This document shows, in pieces, positions 8,786 through 17,045 of a stretch of 59,293 bases of DNA. A model generated the notes under the pieces. That model was not told where the DNA came from. It saw nothing but the letters and a program-made list of their open reading frames with translations, and made no database searches. The stretch comes from Lachnospiraceae bacterium (GTDB lineage: Bacteria; Bacillota; Clostridia; Lachnospirales; Lachnospiraceae): the NCBI GenBank assembly GCA_017436865.1, contig JAFSCH010000066.1:1-59293 (forward strand). The letters are read 5' to 3'. The first letter of the stretch is position 1; the number at the start of each line of letters is the position of its first letter. Made by a program: the position numbers and the translations under genes.

Positions 8786-9727
8786 ATGCCAAATGTTCGT
8801 ATTCAAACCTTAATTGACAAGTTTAATTTGAAAAATTTAACACCGGATGTGGATATTACGTTAAAGAAGATTACCCTGCCGGATATTAATAGACCGGCAT
8901 TACAGCTGGCTGGCTATTTTGAACATTATGAAGAAACAAGAACAGAGATTATTGGTTTTGTTGAATATTCCTATATGGAGCATATGGATGAGGAGAAGAA
9001 AAAAGAAGTCTATCCTAGAGTATTAACGAGTAAGGTTCCATGTGTTGTTTTCTGTAGGGATTTACAGCCGGATGAGCTGTTTATCAAGACAGCAACAGAG
9101 AATAATGTTGCCGTTCTTTCTACGGATATATCAACTTCTGCTTTTATGTCAGAGATTATCCGTTGGTTAAATGTAAAACTGGCTCCATGTATTTCTGTGC
9201 ATGGCGTTTTAGTTGATATTTATGGTGAAGGTGTACTGATTACCGGTGAAAGTGGCATTGGTAAGAGTGAAGCAGCGTTAGAGCTTATTCGAAGAGGACA
9301 CCGTCTTGTGTCTGATGACGTAGTAGAGATTCGCAAGGTAAGTGATGAGACATTGGTAGGCTCTGCGCCGGATATTACCAGACATTTTATCGAGCTTCGT
9401 GGTATCGGTATTGTGGATGTTAAGACCTTATATGGTGTTTCCAGCGTAATGGATACGACCAATATTAATCTTGTAATCCGTCTAGAAGATTGGGATAAGG
9501 AAAAGAAATATGACAGACTTGGTCTTGAAGAGAGCTATACCGAATATCTTGGTAATAAGGTAGTATGTCATAATATTCCGATTAGACCGGGACGTAATCT
9601 TGCAGTTATCTGTGAATCGGCAGCAGTTAACCATAGACAGAAGAAAATGGGCTATAATGCTGCGCAAGAGCTGTATCAGCGTGTGCAGAATTCATTAAGC
9701 AAAAAAAGAGATGAGGATGAGGAGTAA
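8786..9727 (+). CDS. hprK: HPr kinase/phosphorylase
   Basis: Bifunctional sensor enzyme (313 aa, normal length) that phosphorylates and dephosphorylates Ser46 of HPr and Crh to drive CcpA-dependent catabolite repression. The N-terminal regulatory domain is followed by the catalytic P-loop GESGIGKSE (near 154-162) and the HprK signature around RRGHRLVSDDVVEI, then ELRGIGIVDVKTLYG. Position: first of a run hprK-glcK-murB-rapZ-whiA-crh-like, so its likely substrate, or a Crh-type partner, is encoded 4 kb downstream at 13560. Confidence 0.97.
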   Translation: MPNVRIQTLIDKFNLKNLTPDVDITLKKITLPDINRPALQLAGYFEHYEETRTEIIGFVEYSYMEHMDEEKKKEVYPRVLTSKVPCVVFCRDLQPDELFIKTATENNVAVLSTDISTSAFMSEIIRWLNVKLAPCISVHGVLVDIYGEGVLITGESGIGKSEAALELIRRGHRLVSDDVVEIRKVSDETLVGSAPDITRHFIELRGIGIVDVKTLYGVSSVMDTTNINLVIRLEDWDKEKKYDRLGLEESYTEYLGNKVVCHNIPIRPGRNLAVICESAAVNHRQKKMGYNAAQELYQRVQNSLSKKRDEDEE

Positions 9728-9730
9728 AAA

Positions 9731-9765
9731 AATTGCAAAATCCATATATGGAAGATTTTGCAATT
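9731..9765. terminator. Strong hairpin after hprK
   Basis: AATTGCAAAATC pairs with GATTTTGCAATT (12 bp). The loop holds a small CCATATATGG palindrome. The T-run would be on the minus strand, so on the plus strand this is more likely a processing or partial termination structure. Confidence 0.5.
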
Positions 9766-9767
9766 AA

Positions 9768-9790
9768 CAAGTTGTGCTGAGCACAACTTG
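9768..9790 (+). promoter_or_regulatory. Leader hairpin of glcK
   Basis: Perfect 10-bp stem CAAGTTGTGC/GCACAACTTG with a TGA triloop, about 10 bases before the AAAGGA site of glcK. It is related in design to the uvrC leader hairpin at 6774. Confidence 0.6.
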
Positions 9791-9816
9791 AGGATAAGAG
9801 AAAGGATGTATAAGTA

Positions 9817-10755
9817 ATGAACCAGTATTGTTTTGGCGTTGATCTTGGAGGCACAACAGTAAAAATCGGTCTTTTTGACCCAAAAGGAACTGTTTTGGAG
9901 AAGTGGGAGATTCCAACCAGAAAGGACAACAATGGAAGTAACATTTTACCTGATATTGCAGCAGCAGTTCTTGGTAAGATGGAAGAGAGAAAGATTCAAA
10001 AAGAGGCAGTTATCGGTGTAGGTATCGGTGTACCAGGTCCGGTAAATGACGAAGGTGTCATTTTTAAAGCAGTAAATCTTGGTTGGGATGTTATGAATAT
10101 CAGTGAGGTATTAGGCGGTTTATTACAGCTTCCTGTTAAGGCTGGAAATGATGCCAATGTTGCTGCATTAGGTGAAATGTGGTGCGGTGGCGGTAAGGGC
10201 TACGACAACATGGTACTTGTTACACTTGGAACAGGTGTTGGCGGTGGTATTATCGTAAATGGCAAGATTCTTACCGGTGCAACAGGTGCAGGTGGAGAAA
10301 TTGGTCATATTCATATGGCTGATGGTGAACCGGATACTTGTGGATGTGGAAATCATGGTTGTCTTGAACAGTATGCATCTGCAACAGGAATTGTTAGACT
10401 TGCTACCAGAAAACTTGCGTCAACAACAGAAGAAACTGTTCTTCGTAATGGAGAATTGAGTGCAAAAGCAGTATTTGATGCTGTAAAAGCAGGAGATAAG
10501 GTTGCTTGTGAAATTGCTGAACAGTTTGGCGAATATTTGGGCAAGGGATTAGCAGCGATTGCATGTGTTGTGAATCCGGAAGCTTTTGTAATCGGAGGTG
10601 GTGTATCTAAGGCCGGAGACATTCTTCTTGATTATGTAGCAAAGAATTATGTGAAATATGTATTCCATAGATGCGAGGATGCGGCATTTAAGTTAGCAAC
10701 ACTTGGAAATGATGCAGGTATCTATGGTGCTGCTAAGTTAGTACTTGATAAATAA
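9817..10755 (+). CDS. glcK: ROK family glucokinase
   Basis: ATP-dependent glucokinase of the ROK family (312 aa), converting glucose to glucose-6-phosphate in the cytosol. It shows the ATP-binding start FGVDLGGTTVKIGLFD, the ROK phosphate motif GTGVGGGIIVNG, the catalytic region EIGHIHM, and the zinc-binding CGCGNHGCLEQYAS cluster. The start is supported by AAAGGA 10 bases upstream. It sits between hprK and murB, tying sugar entry to catabolite control. Confidence 0.93.
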   Translation: MNQYCFGVDLGGTTVKIGLFDPKGTVLEKWEIPTRKDNNGSNILPDIAAAVLGKMEERKIQKEAVIGVGIGVPGPVNDEGVIFKAVNLGWDVMNISEVLGGLLQLPVKAGNDANVAALGEMWCGGGKGYDNMVLVTLGTGVGGGIIVNGKILTGATGAGGEIGHIHMADGEPDTCGCGNHGCLEQYASATGIVRLATRKLASTTEETVLRNGELSAKAVFDAVKAGDKVACEIAEQFGEYLGKGLAAIACVVNPEAFVIGGGVSKAGDILLDYVAKNYVKYVFHRCEDAAFKLATLGNDAGIYGAAKLVLDK

Positions 10756-10770
10756 GAGAGGATTATAGAC

Positions 10771-11691
10771 TTGAAACAGAATTTAATTCAGAAAATAAGT
10801 CAATATATTCCGAAAGACCGTATTATGCAGAACGAGCCGATGAAGAATCATACAACCTTTCGTGTTGGTGGTCCTGCGGCACTTTATTTAGAATTGAAAA
10901 CGGAGCAGGAGTTTGGAGATATCCTTCGCCTGCTCCATGCAGAAGAAGAAGATTACTTTACCGTAGGAAATGGTAGTAATCTTCTTATTAGTGATACGGG
11001 GTATGATGGAATTATCCTTCATCCGTCTAAGGAATTTAGCGATGTAAGGATAGAAGGAGAAAGACTCATTTGTGAGTCAGGAGCAACCTTGGCAGCAATT
11101 GCAAGAGTGGCATTAGAACAGGGGCTTACAGGCTTTGAATTTGCAGCAGGGATTCCGGGAAGCCTTGGTGGTGCAATTGTGATGAATGCCGGAGCTTATG
11201 ATGGAGAGATGAAGCAGGTGGTAGAGTCGGTGAGACTAATTACCTCTGAGGGAGAGATTGTTACGAAAAGCTGTGAGGAGATGGGATTTTCCTACCGTCA
11301 CAGTATTTTAAAGGAAGAGCCCTATCTGGTATTGAGCGTTGTGATTAAGCTGGACAAGGGCAATCGGGAACAGATTAAGGCAAGAATGGATGAGCTTGCC
11401 ATGAAAAGAAGAGAAAAACAGCCATTAGAATATCCAAGTGCAGGTTCTACATTTAAGAGACCAGAGGGATATTTTGCAGCTAAGCTGATACAGGATGCAG
11501 GCTTACGAGGATTTACGGTAGGTGGAGCACAGGTATCAGAGAAACATTGTGGCTTTGTCATTAATAGAGAAAATGCGACAGCACAGGACATTCATGAGTT
11601 GATGAAGCAGGTGCAGCAGAAAGTACAGGATGCTTTTGGCGTAAAGCTGGAGCCAGAGGTTATCCGCTTGGGAGAGTTTGAGAAAGGCTAG
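10771..11691 (+). CDS. murB: UDP-N-acetylenolpyruvoylglucosamine reductase MurB
   Basis: Flavoenzyme (306 aa) reducing UDP-GlcNAc-enolpyruvate to UDP-MurNAc in peptidoglycan synthesis. FAD-binding VGNGSNLLISD and GIPGSLGGAIVMNAGAYDGE are present, and the type IIB signature YPSAGSTFKRPEG carries the catalytic Ser. The start is TTG at 10771 after GAGGA, 15 bases behind the glcK stop, so it is probably co-transcribed with glcK. Confidence 0.96.
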   Translation: MKQNLIQKISQYIPKDRIMQNEPMKNHTTFRVGGPAALYLELKTEQEFGDILRLLHAEEEDYFTVGNGSNLLISDTGYDGIILHPSKEFSDVRIEGERLICESGATLAAIARVALEQGLTGFEFAAGIPGSLGGAIVMNAGAYDGEMKQVVESVRLITSEGEIVTKSCEEMGFSYRHSILKEEPYLVLSVVIKLDKGNREQIKARMDELAMKRREKQPLEYPSAGSTFKRPEGYFAAKLIQDAGLRGFTVGGAQVSEKHCGFVINRENATAQDIHELMKQVQQKVQDAFGVKLEPEVIRLGEFEKG

Positions 11692-11700
11692 GTTATTTAC

Positions 11701-12555
11701 ATGAGATTTGTAATAGTAACTGGTATGAGTGGAGGCGGAAAGAGTACAGCAATGAAAATGCTGGAGGACGCAGGGTTTTATTGTGCGGACAATATGCCGG
11801 TAGCTTTGATTGATAAGTTTGCAGAGCTGCTTGCCATGCCAAACAGTGGGATACAGAAGGCAGCCTTAGGACTGGACGTTAGAGCGGATCAGTCCTTTAA
11901 GGATATTAAAAAGATTATTGCAAGCTTGCAGGCATCTCAATATTCCGTTGAGGTTTTGTTTCTAGAATCGTCAGATCAGGTGCTGTTAAAGCGTTATAAA
12001 GAAACAAGAAGATTGCATCCGTTATCAAGTGATGGAGATATTATGCAGGGGATTACTGCAGAACGTCAGTTACTGACAAGTATTAGGGAAACAGCAGATT
12101 ATGTCATTGATACGACGAATCTTCTGACGCGGGAATTAAAAGCAGAGTTGGATCGTATTTTTGTAAATAATGAAAAATACAACAGTCTTATGATTAACAT
12201 TATGTCTTTTGGGTTTAAGCACGGAATTCCACAGGATGCCGATTTGGTATTTGATGTGCGTTTCTTGCCGAATCCATTCTATATTGATGAATTGAAGCAT
12301 AAGACAGGACTTGATAAAGAAGTACAGGATTATGTCATGGCATACTCTGAGGCGCATGAGTTTTTGGATAAGCTTTCGGATATGATAAGCTTCTTGATTC
12401 CGAATTATGTAAAAGAGGGCAAGTATCAGCTGGTGGTAGCAATCGGTTGTACCGGAGGTCAGCATAGAAGTGTTACACTTGCAGGAGAATTATTCAACCG
12501 TTTCCGTAATCAGGGAGAGTACGGTCTGACCTTACGCCATCGTGATATTAGATAG
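11701..12555 (+). CDS. rapZ: RNase adapter / nucleotide-binding protein RapZ
   Basis: RapZ/YvcJ family P-loop protein (284 aa). The Walker A site is GMSGGGKST at residues 8-16. The C-terminal metabolite-binding domain has IGCTGGQHRSVTLA and ends near LRHRDIR. In E. coli RapZ steers decay of the glmS-activating RNA; in Firmicutes its role is less defined. It starts 9 bases after murB and precedes whiA, the conserved Firmicutes order, but the usual yvcK/glmR gene between rapZ and whiA is missing here. Confidence 0.95.
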   Translation: MRFVIVTGMSGGGKSTAMKMLEDAGFYCADNMPVALIDKFAELLAMPNSGIQKAALGLDVRADQSFKDIKKIIASLQASQYSVEVLFLESSDQVLLKRYKETRRLHPLSSDGDIMQGITAERQLLTSIRETADYVIDTTNLLTRELKAELDRIFVNNEKYNSLMINIMSFGFKHGIPQDADLVFDVRFLPNPFYIDELKHKTGLDKEVQDYVMAYSEAHEFLDKLSDMISFLIPNYVKEGKYQLVVAIGCTGGQHRSVTLAGELFNRFRNQGEYGLTLRHRDIR

Positions 12556-12595
12556 GAAATGGTTACTAGTTACGTTTGATTGAAAAGGAAAGGAC

Positions 12596-13507
12596 ATGGG
12601 GATTGGTATGTCATTTTCGGGAGAGGTTAAGGAAGAATTAGTAAAACAACTGACAACGGCGAGACATTGTCAGCTTGCGGAGCTTGCAGCTATTATAGAA
12701 TATACAGGTGCAGTATGCCAAAGGGAAGATGGGACAAGTCTGTTGGAAATACAGCAGGAAGCACCGTTTGTAGCACAAAAATGCGTTACATTATTAAAGA
12801 AACTATTTTGTGTTGAAACCAGAATGGAAGAAGATGAAAATCACTTTTATTTTGATAACAAGGAGCAGGTAATAAAGATCTTACAGGCGATTAAGTATAC
12901 TCCACAGGATGATAGAGTGGTTAATGCGTTGGTCATGAAAAGCCTTTGTTGTAAACGTGCTTTTTTGCGAGGGGCTTTTTTAAGTCTTGGTTCCATGAGT
13001 AATCCGGAAAAGGGCTATCATTTGGAATTTGTTTGTGAAAATGAGACCCAGGCAAAGCAGATACAGGATACATTGTCAATTTTTGATGTAGAAGCAAAAA
13101 TTGTTGCAAGAAAGCGTTATCAAGTGGTATATATAAAAGAGAGTGAAGGAATTGTAGAAGTGTTGAATATTATGGGAGCCCATATTTCACTTATGAATCT
13201 GGAGAATTTACGAATATTAAAGGATATGCGTAATTCCATTAACAGAAGAGTAAATTGTGAGGCTGCTAACATTACAAAAACCGTAAATGCAGCAACCAAG
13301 CAGATTGATGATATTTTATATATTAGGGATCATTATGGGTTTGACAATCTTTCTGAGAATCTACGGGAAATCGCAGAGGTCAGACTTGATTATCCGGATG
13401 CAACTTTGAAAGAATTAGGAGAGTACTTAGAACCCAAGGTTGGAAAATCGGGAGTCAATCACAGGCTAAGGAAACTTAGTGAACTGGCTGACAGATTGAA
13501 AAAATAG
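12596..13507 (+). CDS. whiA: DNA-binding protein WhiA
   Basis: WhiA (303 aa) joins a LAGLIDADG-like N-terminal domain to a C-terminal helix-turn-helix (ATLKELGEYLEPKVGKSGV). In Gram-positives it influences division and chromosome segregation, and sporulation in actinomycetes. Two starts fit: ATG 12596 with AAAGGA 6 bases upstream, or ATG 12608, which gives the typical MSFSGEVKEEL beginning. The next gene encodes an HPr-like protein, the same order as whiA-crh in Bacillus. Confidence 0.94.
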   Translation: MGIGMSFSGEVKEELVKQLTTARHCQLAELAAIIEYTGAVCQREDGTSLLEIQQEAPFVAQKCVTLLKKLFCVETRMEEDENHFYFDNKEQVIKILQAIKYTPQDDRVVNALVMKSLCCKRAFLRGAFLSLGSMSNPEKGYHLEFVCENETQAKQIQDTLSIFDVEAKIVARKRYQVVYIKESEGIVEVLNIMGAHISLMNLENLRILKDMRNSINRRVNCEAANITKTVNAATKQIDDILYIRDHYGFDNLSENLREIAEVRLDYPDATLKELGEYLEPKVGKSGVNHRLRKLSELADRLKK

Positions 13508-13559
13508 TTGTTTGAATAAGATAACAGAGAGAGGATTATGGAAAGGATAGGTGTGTAAA

Positions 13560-13820
13560 GTGATTCAGAAAACTATGACAGTTAGGCTGGATAAGGGTTT
13601 GGATGCAAGACCGATTGCGGTGTTTGTACAGATTGCCAGTCAGTACGAAAGTACGGTTCATGTGGAAGTGGATGGAAAGAAGATTAATGCAAAGAGTATC
13701 ATGGGTATGATGAGTCTTGGATTAGCAAACGGCGGTGAACTTACCGTTATCACAGATGGCTCTGATGAGAGTGCAGCTGTAGAACATATTGAGAGATTTT
13801 TAAATGGAGAAGCAGTTTAA
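13560..13820 (+). CDS. crh: Crh-like HPr paralogue lacking the phosphocarrier histidine
   Basis: An HPr-fold protein of 86 residues when started at GTG 13560; GTG 13551 is the alternative. With the 13560 start the HPr numbering fits exactly: position 15, normally the catalytic His, is Asp (GLDARPIAVF), while Arg17 and Pro18 are kept. Ser46 is in a perfect regulatory site (AKSIMGMMSL). It therefore cannot relay phosphate through His15 in the PTS but could be phosphorylated by HprK on Ser46. Bacillus Crh has Gln at position 15 and also follows whiA. Naming by analogy is inference. It overlaps the next gene by 17 bases. Confidence 0.8.
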   Translation: MIQKTMTVRLDKGLDARPIAVFVQIASQYESTVHVEVDGKKINAKSIMGMMSLGLANGGELTVITDGSDESAAVEHIERFLNGEAV

Positions 13821-14703
13821 AAAAGCACTTTTTATTGTGAATCCTCATGCTGGAAAAGGACTTATTAAAAATCATCTGTTATCAGTGGTAAATACACTGA
13901 CTAAGGAAGGGTATCTGGTAACTACTTATATTACGCAGAGTCGTGGAGATGCGATACAGGTTACGCGTGAGCGGGAACGTGACTATGACCTTGTAGTATG
14001 TAGTGGTGGGGATGGTACTCTTGATGAGATTGTAACAGGAATGATGCAGTCTGGATTTCAAACAAAGATAGGTTATATTCCAGCAGGTAGCACCAATGAT
14101 TTTGCAAAAAGCTTAAAACTTCCATCATCAATGAAAAAAGCTGCAGAAATTGTGGCAGCAGATAATACCTATGCATGTGATGTAGGAGTATTTAATGAAG
14201 ATGTATTTGTATATGTAGCAGCGTTTGGTATTTTTACTGAGGTTTCTTATGGAACACCTCAGGAATTGAAGAATATGCTGGGACATACGGCATATCTGCT
14301 AGAGGGTATGAAACAGATACAGAATATCAAGTCTTATCACATGAAGGTTACAAGCAATGAATGTGTGATAGAGGGAGATTTTATCTATGGAATGATAACG
14401 AATTCGTATTCCATAGGTGGTATCAAAAATATTACGGGAAGAGAGGTTGCCTTGAACGATGGATTGTTTGAGGTTACTTTGATTCGACGTCCCAATAATT
14501 TGATAGAGCTAAATAAAGTATTGGTAGCACTGGTTAGTGACAAGATAGATGCAGATTGTATGTATACATTTAAGACATCTTCCATTGTATTAGAGTCAAT
14601 GGAAGAAGTTGCATGGACACTGGACGGTGAGTTTGGTGGCAAGCATACGAAAGTAGAATTGTTCAATAAACAGGAAGCAATGGAAATTATAGTAAAAGGA
14701 TAA
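13804..14703 (+). CDS. Diacylglycerol kinase-like lipid kinase (YegS/BmrU family)
   Basis: The 299-residue product has the DAGK catalytic domain: IVNPHAGKG near the N-terminus, the nucleotide-binding VVCSGGDGTLDEIV at about 60-73, and IPAGSTNDFAKSL. The family phosphorylates diacylglycerol or related lipids at the inner membrane face and recycles lipids from envelope synthesis. The start overlaps the crh-like gene, so translation is probably coupled. Confidence 0.88.
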   Translation: MEKQFKKALFIVNPHAGKGLIKNHLLSVVNTLTKEGYLVTTYITQSRGDAIQVTRERERDYDLVVCSGGDGTLDEIVTGMMQSGFQTKIGYIPAGSTNDFAKSLKLPSSMKKAAEIVAADNTYACDVGVFNEDVFVYVAAFGIFTEVSYGTPQELKNMLGHTAYLLEGMKQIQNIKSYHMKVTSNECVIEGDFIYGMITNSYSIGGIKNITGREVALNDGLFEVTLIRRPNNLIELNKVLVALVSDKIDADCMYTFKTSSIVLESMEEVAWTLDGEFGGKHTKVELFNKQEAMEIIVKG

Positions 14704-14708
14704 AGTAG

Positions 14709-14830
14709 TAAGGCGGTTTACAATTTGTTTTGTAAGCCGTCTATATGTATCTATCGTTACTGTTCACTCCGTTCCAGTAACAAGTAGAAATCCATCCTAA
14801 ATTTGCTTCGCAAATGGATTTTTACTGGCT
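14709..14830. repeat. Hairpin-rich intergenic stretch with a 26-bp dispersed repeat
   Basis: A hairpin at 14710-14741 (GGCGGTTTACAA with TTGTAAGCCGTC) probably ends the kinase transcript. At 14756-14781 is a 26-bp sequence bounded by GTTACTG/CAGTAAC. It reappears inverted at 30455-30480 with one base changed, and part of it recurs at 14880-14890. A further stem, ATTTGC-TTC-GCAAAT, lies at about 14799-14813 within AAATCCAT/ATGGATTT. No gene is visible from 14704 to 15097. Confidence 0.6.
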
Positions 14831-15003
14831 TATGACACATTTTCTCACGTATTTAGCAGTAAATGCTAAGTACTGTCTGAACAGTAACTATCTATCATAT
14901 AACAAATGATAAAATATGAAATAGTACTTGCTATATTTTTGAATAAAGTGTAAGATAACAACAAGGAGTTTGATAACAGACACCTTTATTTTTTACATCG
15001 CTT

Positions 15004-15017
15004 GGAAAACGTTTTCC
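15004..15017. promoter_or_regulatory. 14-bp LacI/CcpA-type operator
   Basis: GGAAAACGTTTTCC is a perfect palindrome with the central CG typical of LacI-family sites, including catabolite-responsive elements. It lies 81 bases before the GH13 start, so the GH13 gene is probably controlled by a maltose-type LacI regulator or CcpA. Confidence 0.6.
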
Positions 15018-15097
15018 GAAGCATAAATACTGAATTAGAGAATGTTAAAAACAGGATTGGTAATAAAAGGGTATTACAAGAAAGGCAGGTATTTCGT

Positions 15098-16876
15098 ATG
15101 GAATTTGCATCCGTATTTCACAGAGCAACAGATAATTATTGTTATGCATTAGATGAGAATCAATTAATTATAAATCTGAAAACAGGATACGATGTGAAGG
15201 AGGTAAACATTGTTTATGGTGATCCCTTTGCAAATGGTATCTTAGGTGGTGGCGAGGAATGGAATGGTGAAAAGGCAGGAATTCCTTTCAAGAAGAAGTT
15301 AAAGAATCAGATTTGGTGGACAACAACTATTGTACCGAAATTCAAGAGATTAAAATATTATTTTGAATTAATTACTGAGGATGAAAAGTGGTATTATTTC
15401 GAAGATGGTTTTGTAAGCGAGGAACAGATGCACTTAAAGGGCAGAAGCCGTCAGTGCTTTACAATGCCTTGGTTGAATCCATGTGATGTGAACCGAACAC
15501 CACATTGGGTAAATGATACCATTTGGTATCAGATTTTCCCAGACCGTTTCTGTAATGGTAATCCTTCCATTAATCCGGAAAATTGTTTAGAGTGGGGAAG
15601 CAAAAAAGAAATTGGTCACATGGATTTATATGGTGGCGATTTGCAGGGTATTATTGATAAGCTTGATTATTTACAGGAGCTTGGCATCAGTGGAATCTAT
15701 CTGACACCAATTAATGAAGCACCTTCTAATCATAAATATGACACAACAGATTATGAGAAGATAGACCCACATTTTGGTGATGTTGAGACAATGAAAGAGC
15801 TCGTACAGAAAGCACATGATAAGGGAATCCGCATTATGTTGGATGCGGTTTTCAATCATAGTGGCTATTTCTTCAAGCCATGGCAGGATGTGTTAGAGAA
15901 GGGCAGAGAATCTGAGTATTTTGACTGGTTTATGATTAACGAGTGGCCGTTGACAAAAGAGGGTGGTGCAGCAAAAAAAGGACAGCTTTATACCTTTGCA
16001 TTCTTTGATAATATGCCAAAGCTTAATACCAACAATCCGGTTGTAAGAGATTATCTTGTTGGTGTCGTTTCCGGTTGGGTAAGAGATTATGATGTAGATG
16101 GTATTCGTATTGATGTAGCAAATGAGATTTCACATACTTTCTGTAAGGAATTGCGAGCTGCCCTAAAGGCAATCAAACCTGACATTTATATTTTGGGTGA
16201 GATATGGCATGACGCTATTGCATGGCTTCGTGGTGATGAATATGATGCGGTTATGAACTATCCGCTTGCAGGAAGTATGAAGGACTTCTTCATTGATAAG
16301 AGCCTGTCAGGTGAGGATTTTGAGTTCATGATTAACCGTTGCTATACCAACTATATGCAGCAAACCAATGATGTTCTTTTCAATTTATTAGACTCTCATG
16401 ATACGATTCGTTTACGAAATGTGGTTCAGAACATGAGCGAATATCGTGCGCTTTTGACCTTGCTGTTTACGATGCCGGGAAGTGTATGTATCTATTACGG
16501 AACGGAGCTTGGCATGGAGGGTGGCTTTGACCCGGATTGTAGAAGATGTATGCCTTGGGAAGAGATAGAAAAAGGAAAATATAACGAACAGATAGAATTT
16601 ATTCAAAAGCTAACAGGGCTAAGAAAAACGGAGAAGCTTATGCGTGAGCGTAATTTCCATTTCCCTAGTGAATACGAGAATCCAAGAATTGTACAGTTCC
16701 AGAAGATTGGATGGACGGAAGCGCTCGATATCGTAGTGAACAGCAGCGATGAGGATATAGAACTGCTTCATACGGAACATGGAAAGGTGATTTTCTCACA
16801 ACATCTGGAAGGCAATATTTTAAGAGCAGGCGGTGTATGTATTCGTTTCTATGAGGATAAAGCACAGTGCTCCTAG
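15098..16876 (+). CDS. GH13 alpha-glucanase (neopullulanase/cyclomaltodextrinase-like)
   Basis: Cytosolic glycoside hydrolase family 13 enzyme (592 aa) with an N-terminal beta-sandwich domain, then the barrel motifs DAVFNHSG (region I), DGIRIDVAN (region II, nucleophile Asp), GEIW (region III, acid/base Glu) and LLDSHDT (region IV). No signal peptide, so it likely degrades imported maltodextrins or cyclodextrins. ATG 15098 has an AGAAAGG site; the longer frame from TTG 15002 runs through the operator at 15004 and is unlikely to be translated. It stands alone before fba. Confidence 0.9.
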   Translation: MEFASVFHRATDNYCYALDENQLIINLKTGYDVKEVNIVYGDPFANGILGGGEEWNGEKAGIPFKKKLKNQIWWTTTIVPKFKRLKYYFELITEDEKWYYFEDGFVSEEQMHLKGRSRQCFTMPWLNPCDVNRTPHWVNDTIWYQIFPDRFCNGNPSINPENCLEWGSKKEIGHMDLYGGDLQGIIDKLDYLQELGISGIYLTPINEAPSNHKYDTTDYEKIDPHFGDVETMKELVQKAHDKGIRIMLDAVFNHSGYFFKPWQDVLEKGRESEYFDWFMINEWPLTKEGGAAKKGQLYTFAFFDNMPKLNTNNPVVRDYLVGVVSGWVRDYDVDGIRIDVANEISHTFCKELRAALKAIKPDIYILGEIWHDAIAWLRGDEYDAVMNYPLAGSMKDFFIDKSLSGEDFEFMINRCYTNYMQQTNDVLFNLLDSHDTIRLRNVVQNMSEYRALLTLLFTMPGSVCIYYGTELGMEGGFDPDCRRCMPWEEIEKGKYNEQIEFIQKLTGLRKTEKLMRERNFHFPSEYENPRIVQFQKIGWTEALDIVVNSSDEDIELLHTEHGKVIFSQHLEGNILRAGGVCIRFYEDKAQCS

Positions 16877-16925
16877 TATAAAAAGTCATAAATAAACAAA
16901 TCATGTTAAAAAAAAGACAATTTTA

Positions 16926-16954
16926 TTTACAATTTGCGGGTTTTGCGATATGAT
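16926..16954 (+). promoter_or_regulatory. Promoter of the aldolase gene
   Basis: TTTACA, a 17-base spacer and TATGAT end about 90 bases before the aldolase start. The spacing is ideal and both boxes are near consensus. Confidence 0.65.
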
Positions 16955-17045
16955 AAATGTGGTATTAAAATAAGATTAATGTAACAGTTCGGCAGACATT
17001 TGGTATGTTGTGGAAGTGTTACAAAAAATAACGGAGGTTTTCATT

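Noticed and set aside
15002-15097. Longer N-terminus of the GH13 enzyme from TTG 15002
   Set aside because: It would cover the 14-bp operator palindrome and lacks a ribosome binding site, while ATG 15098 has one.
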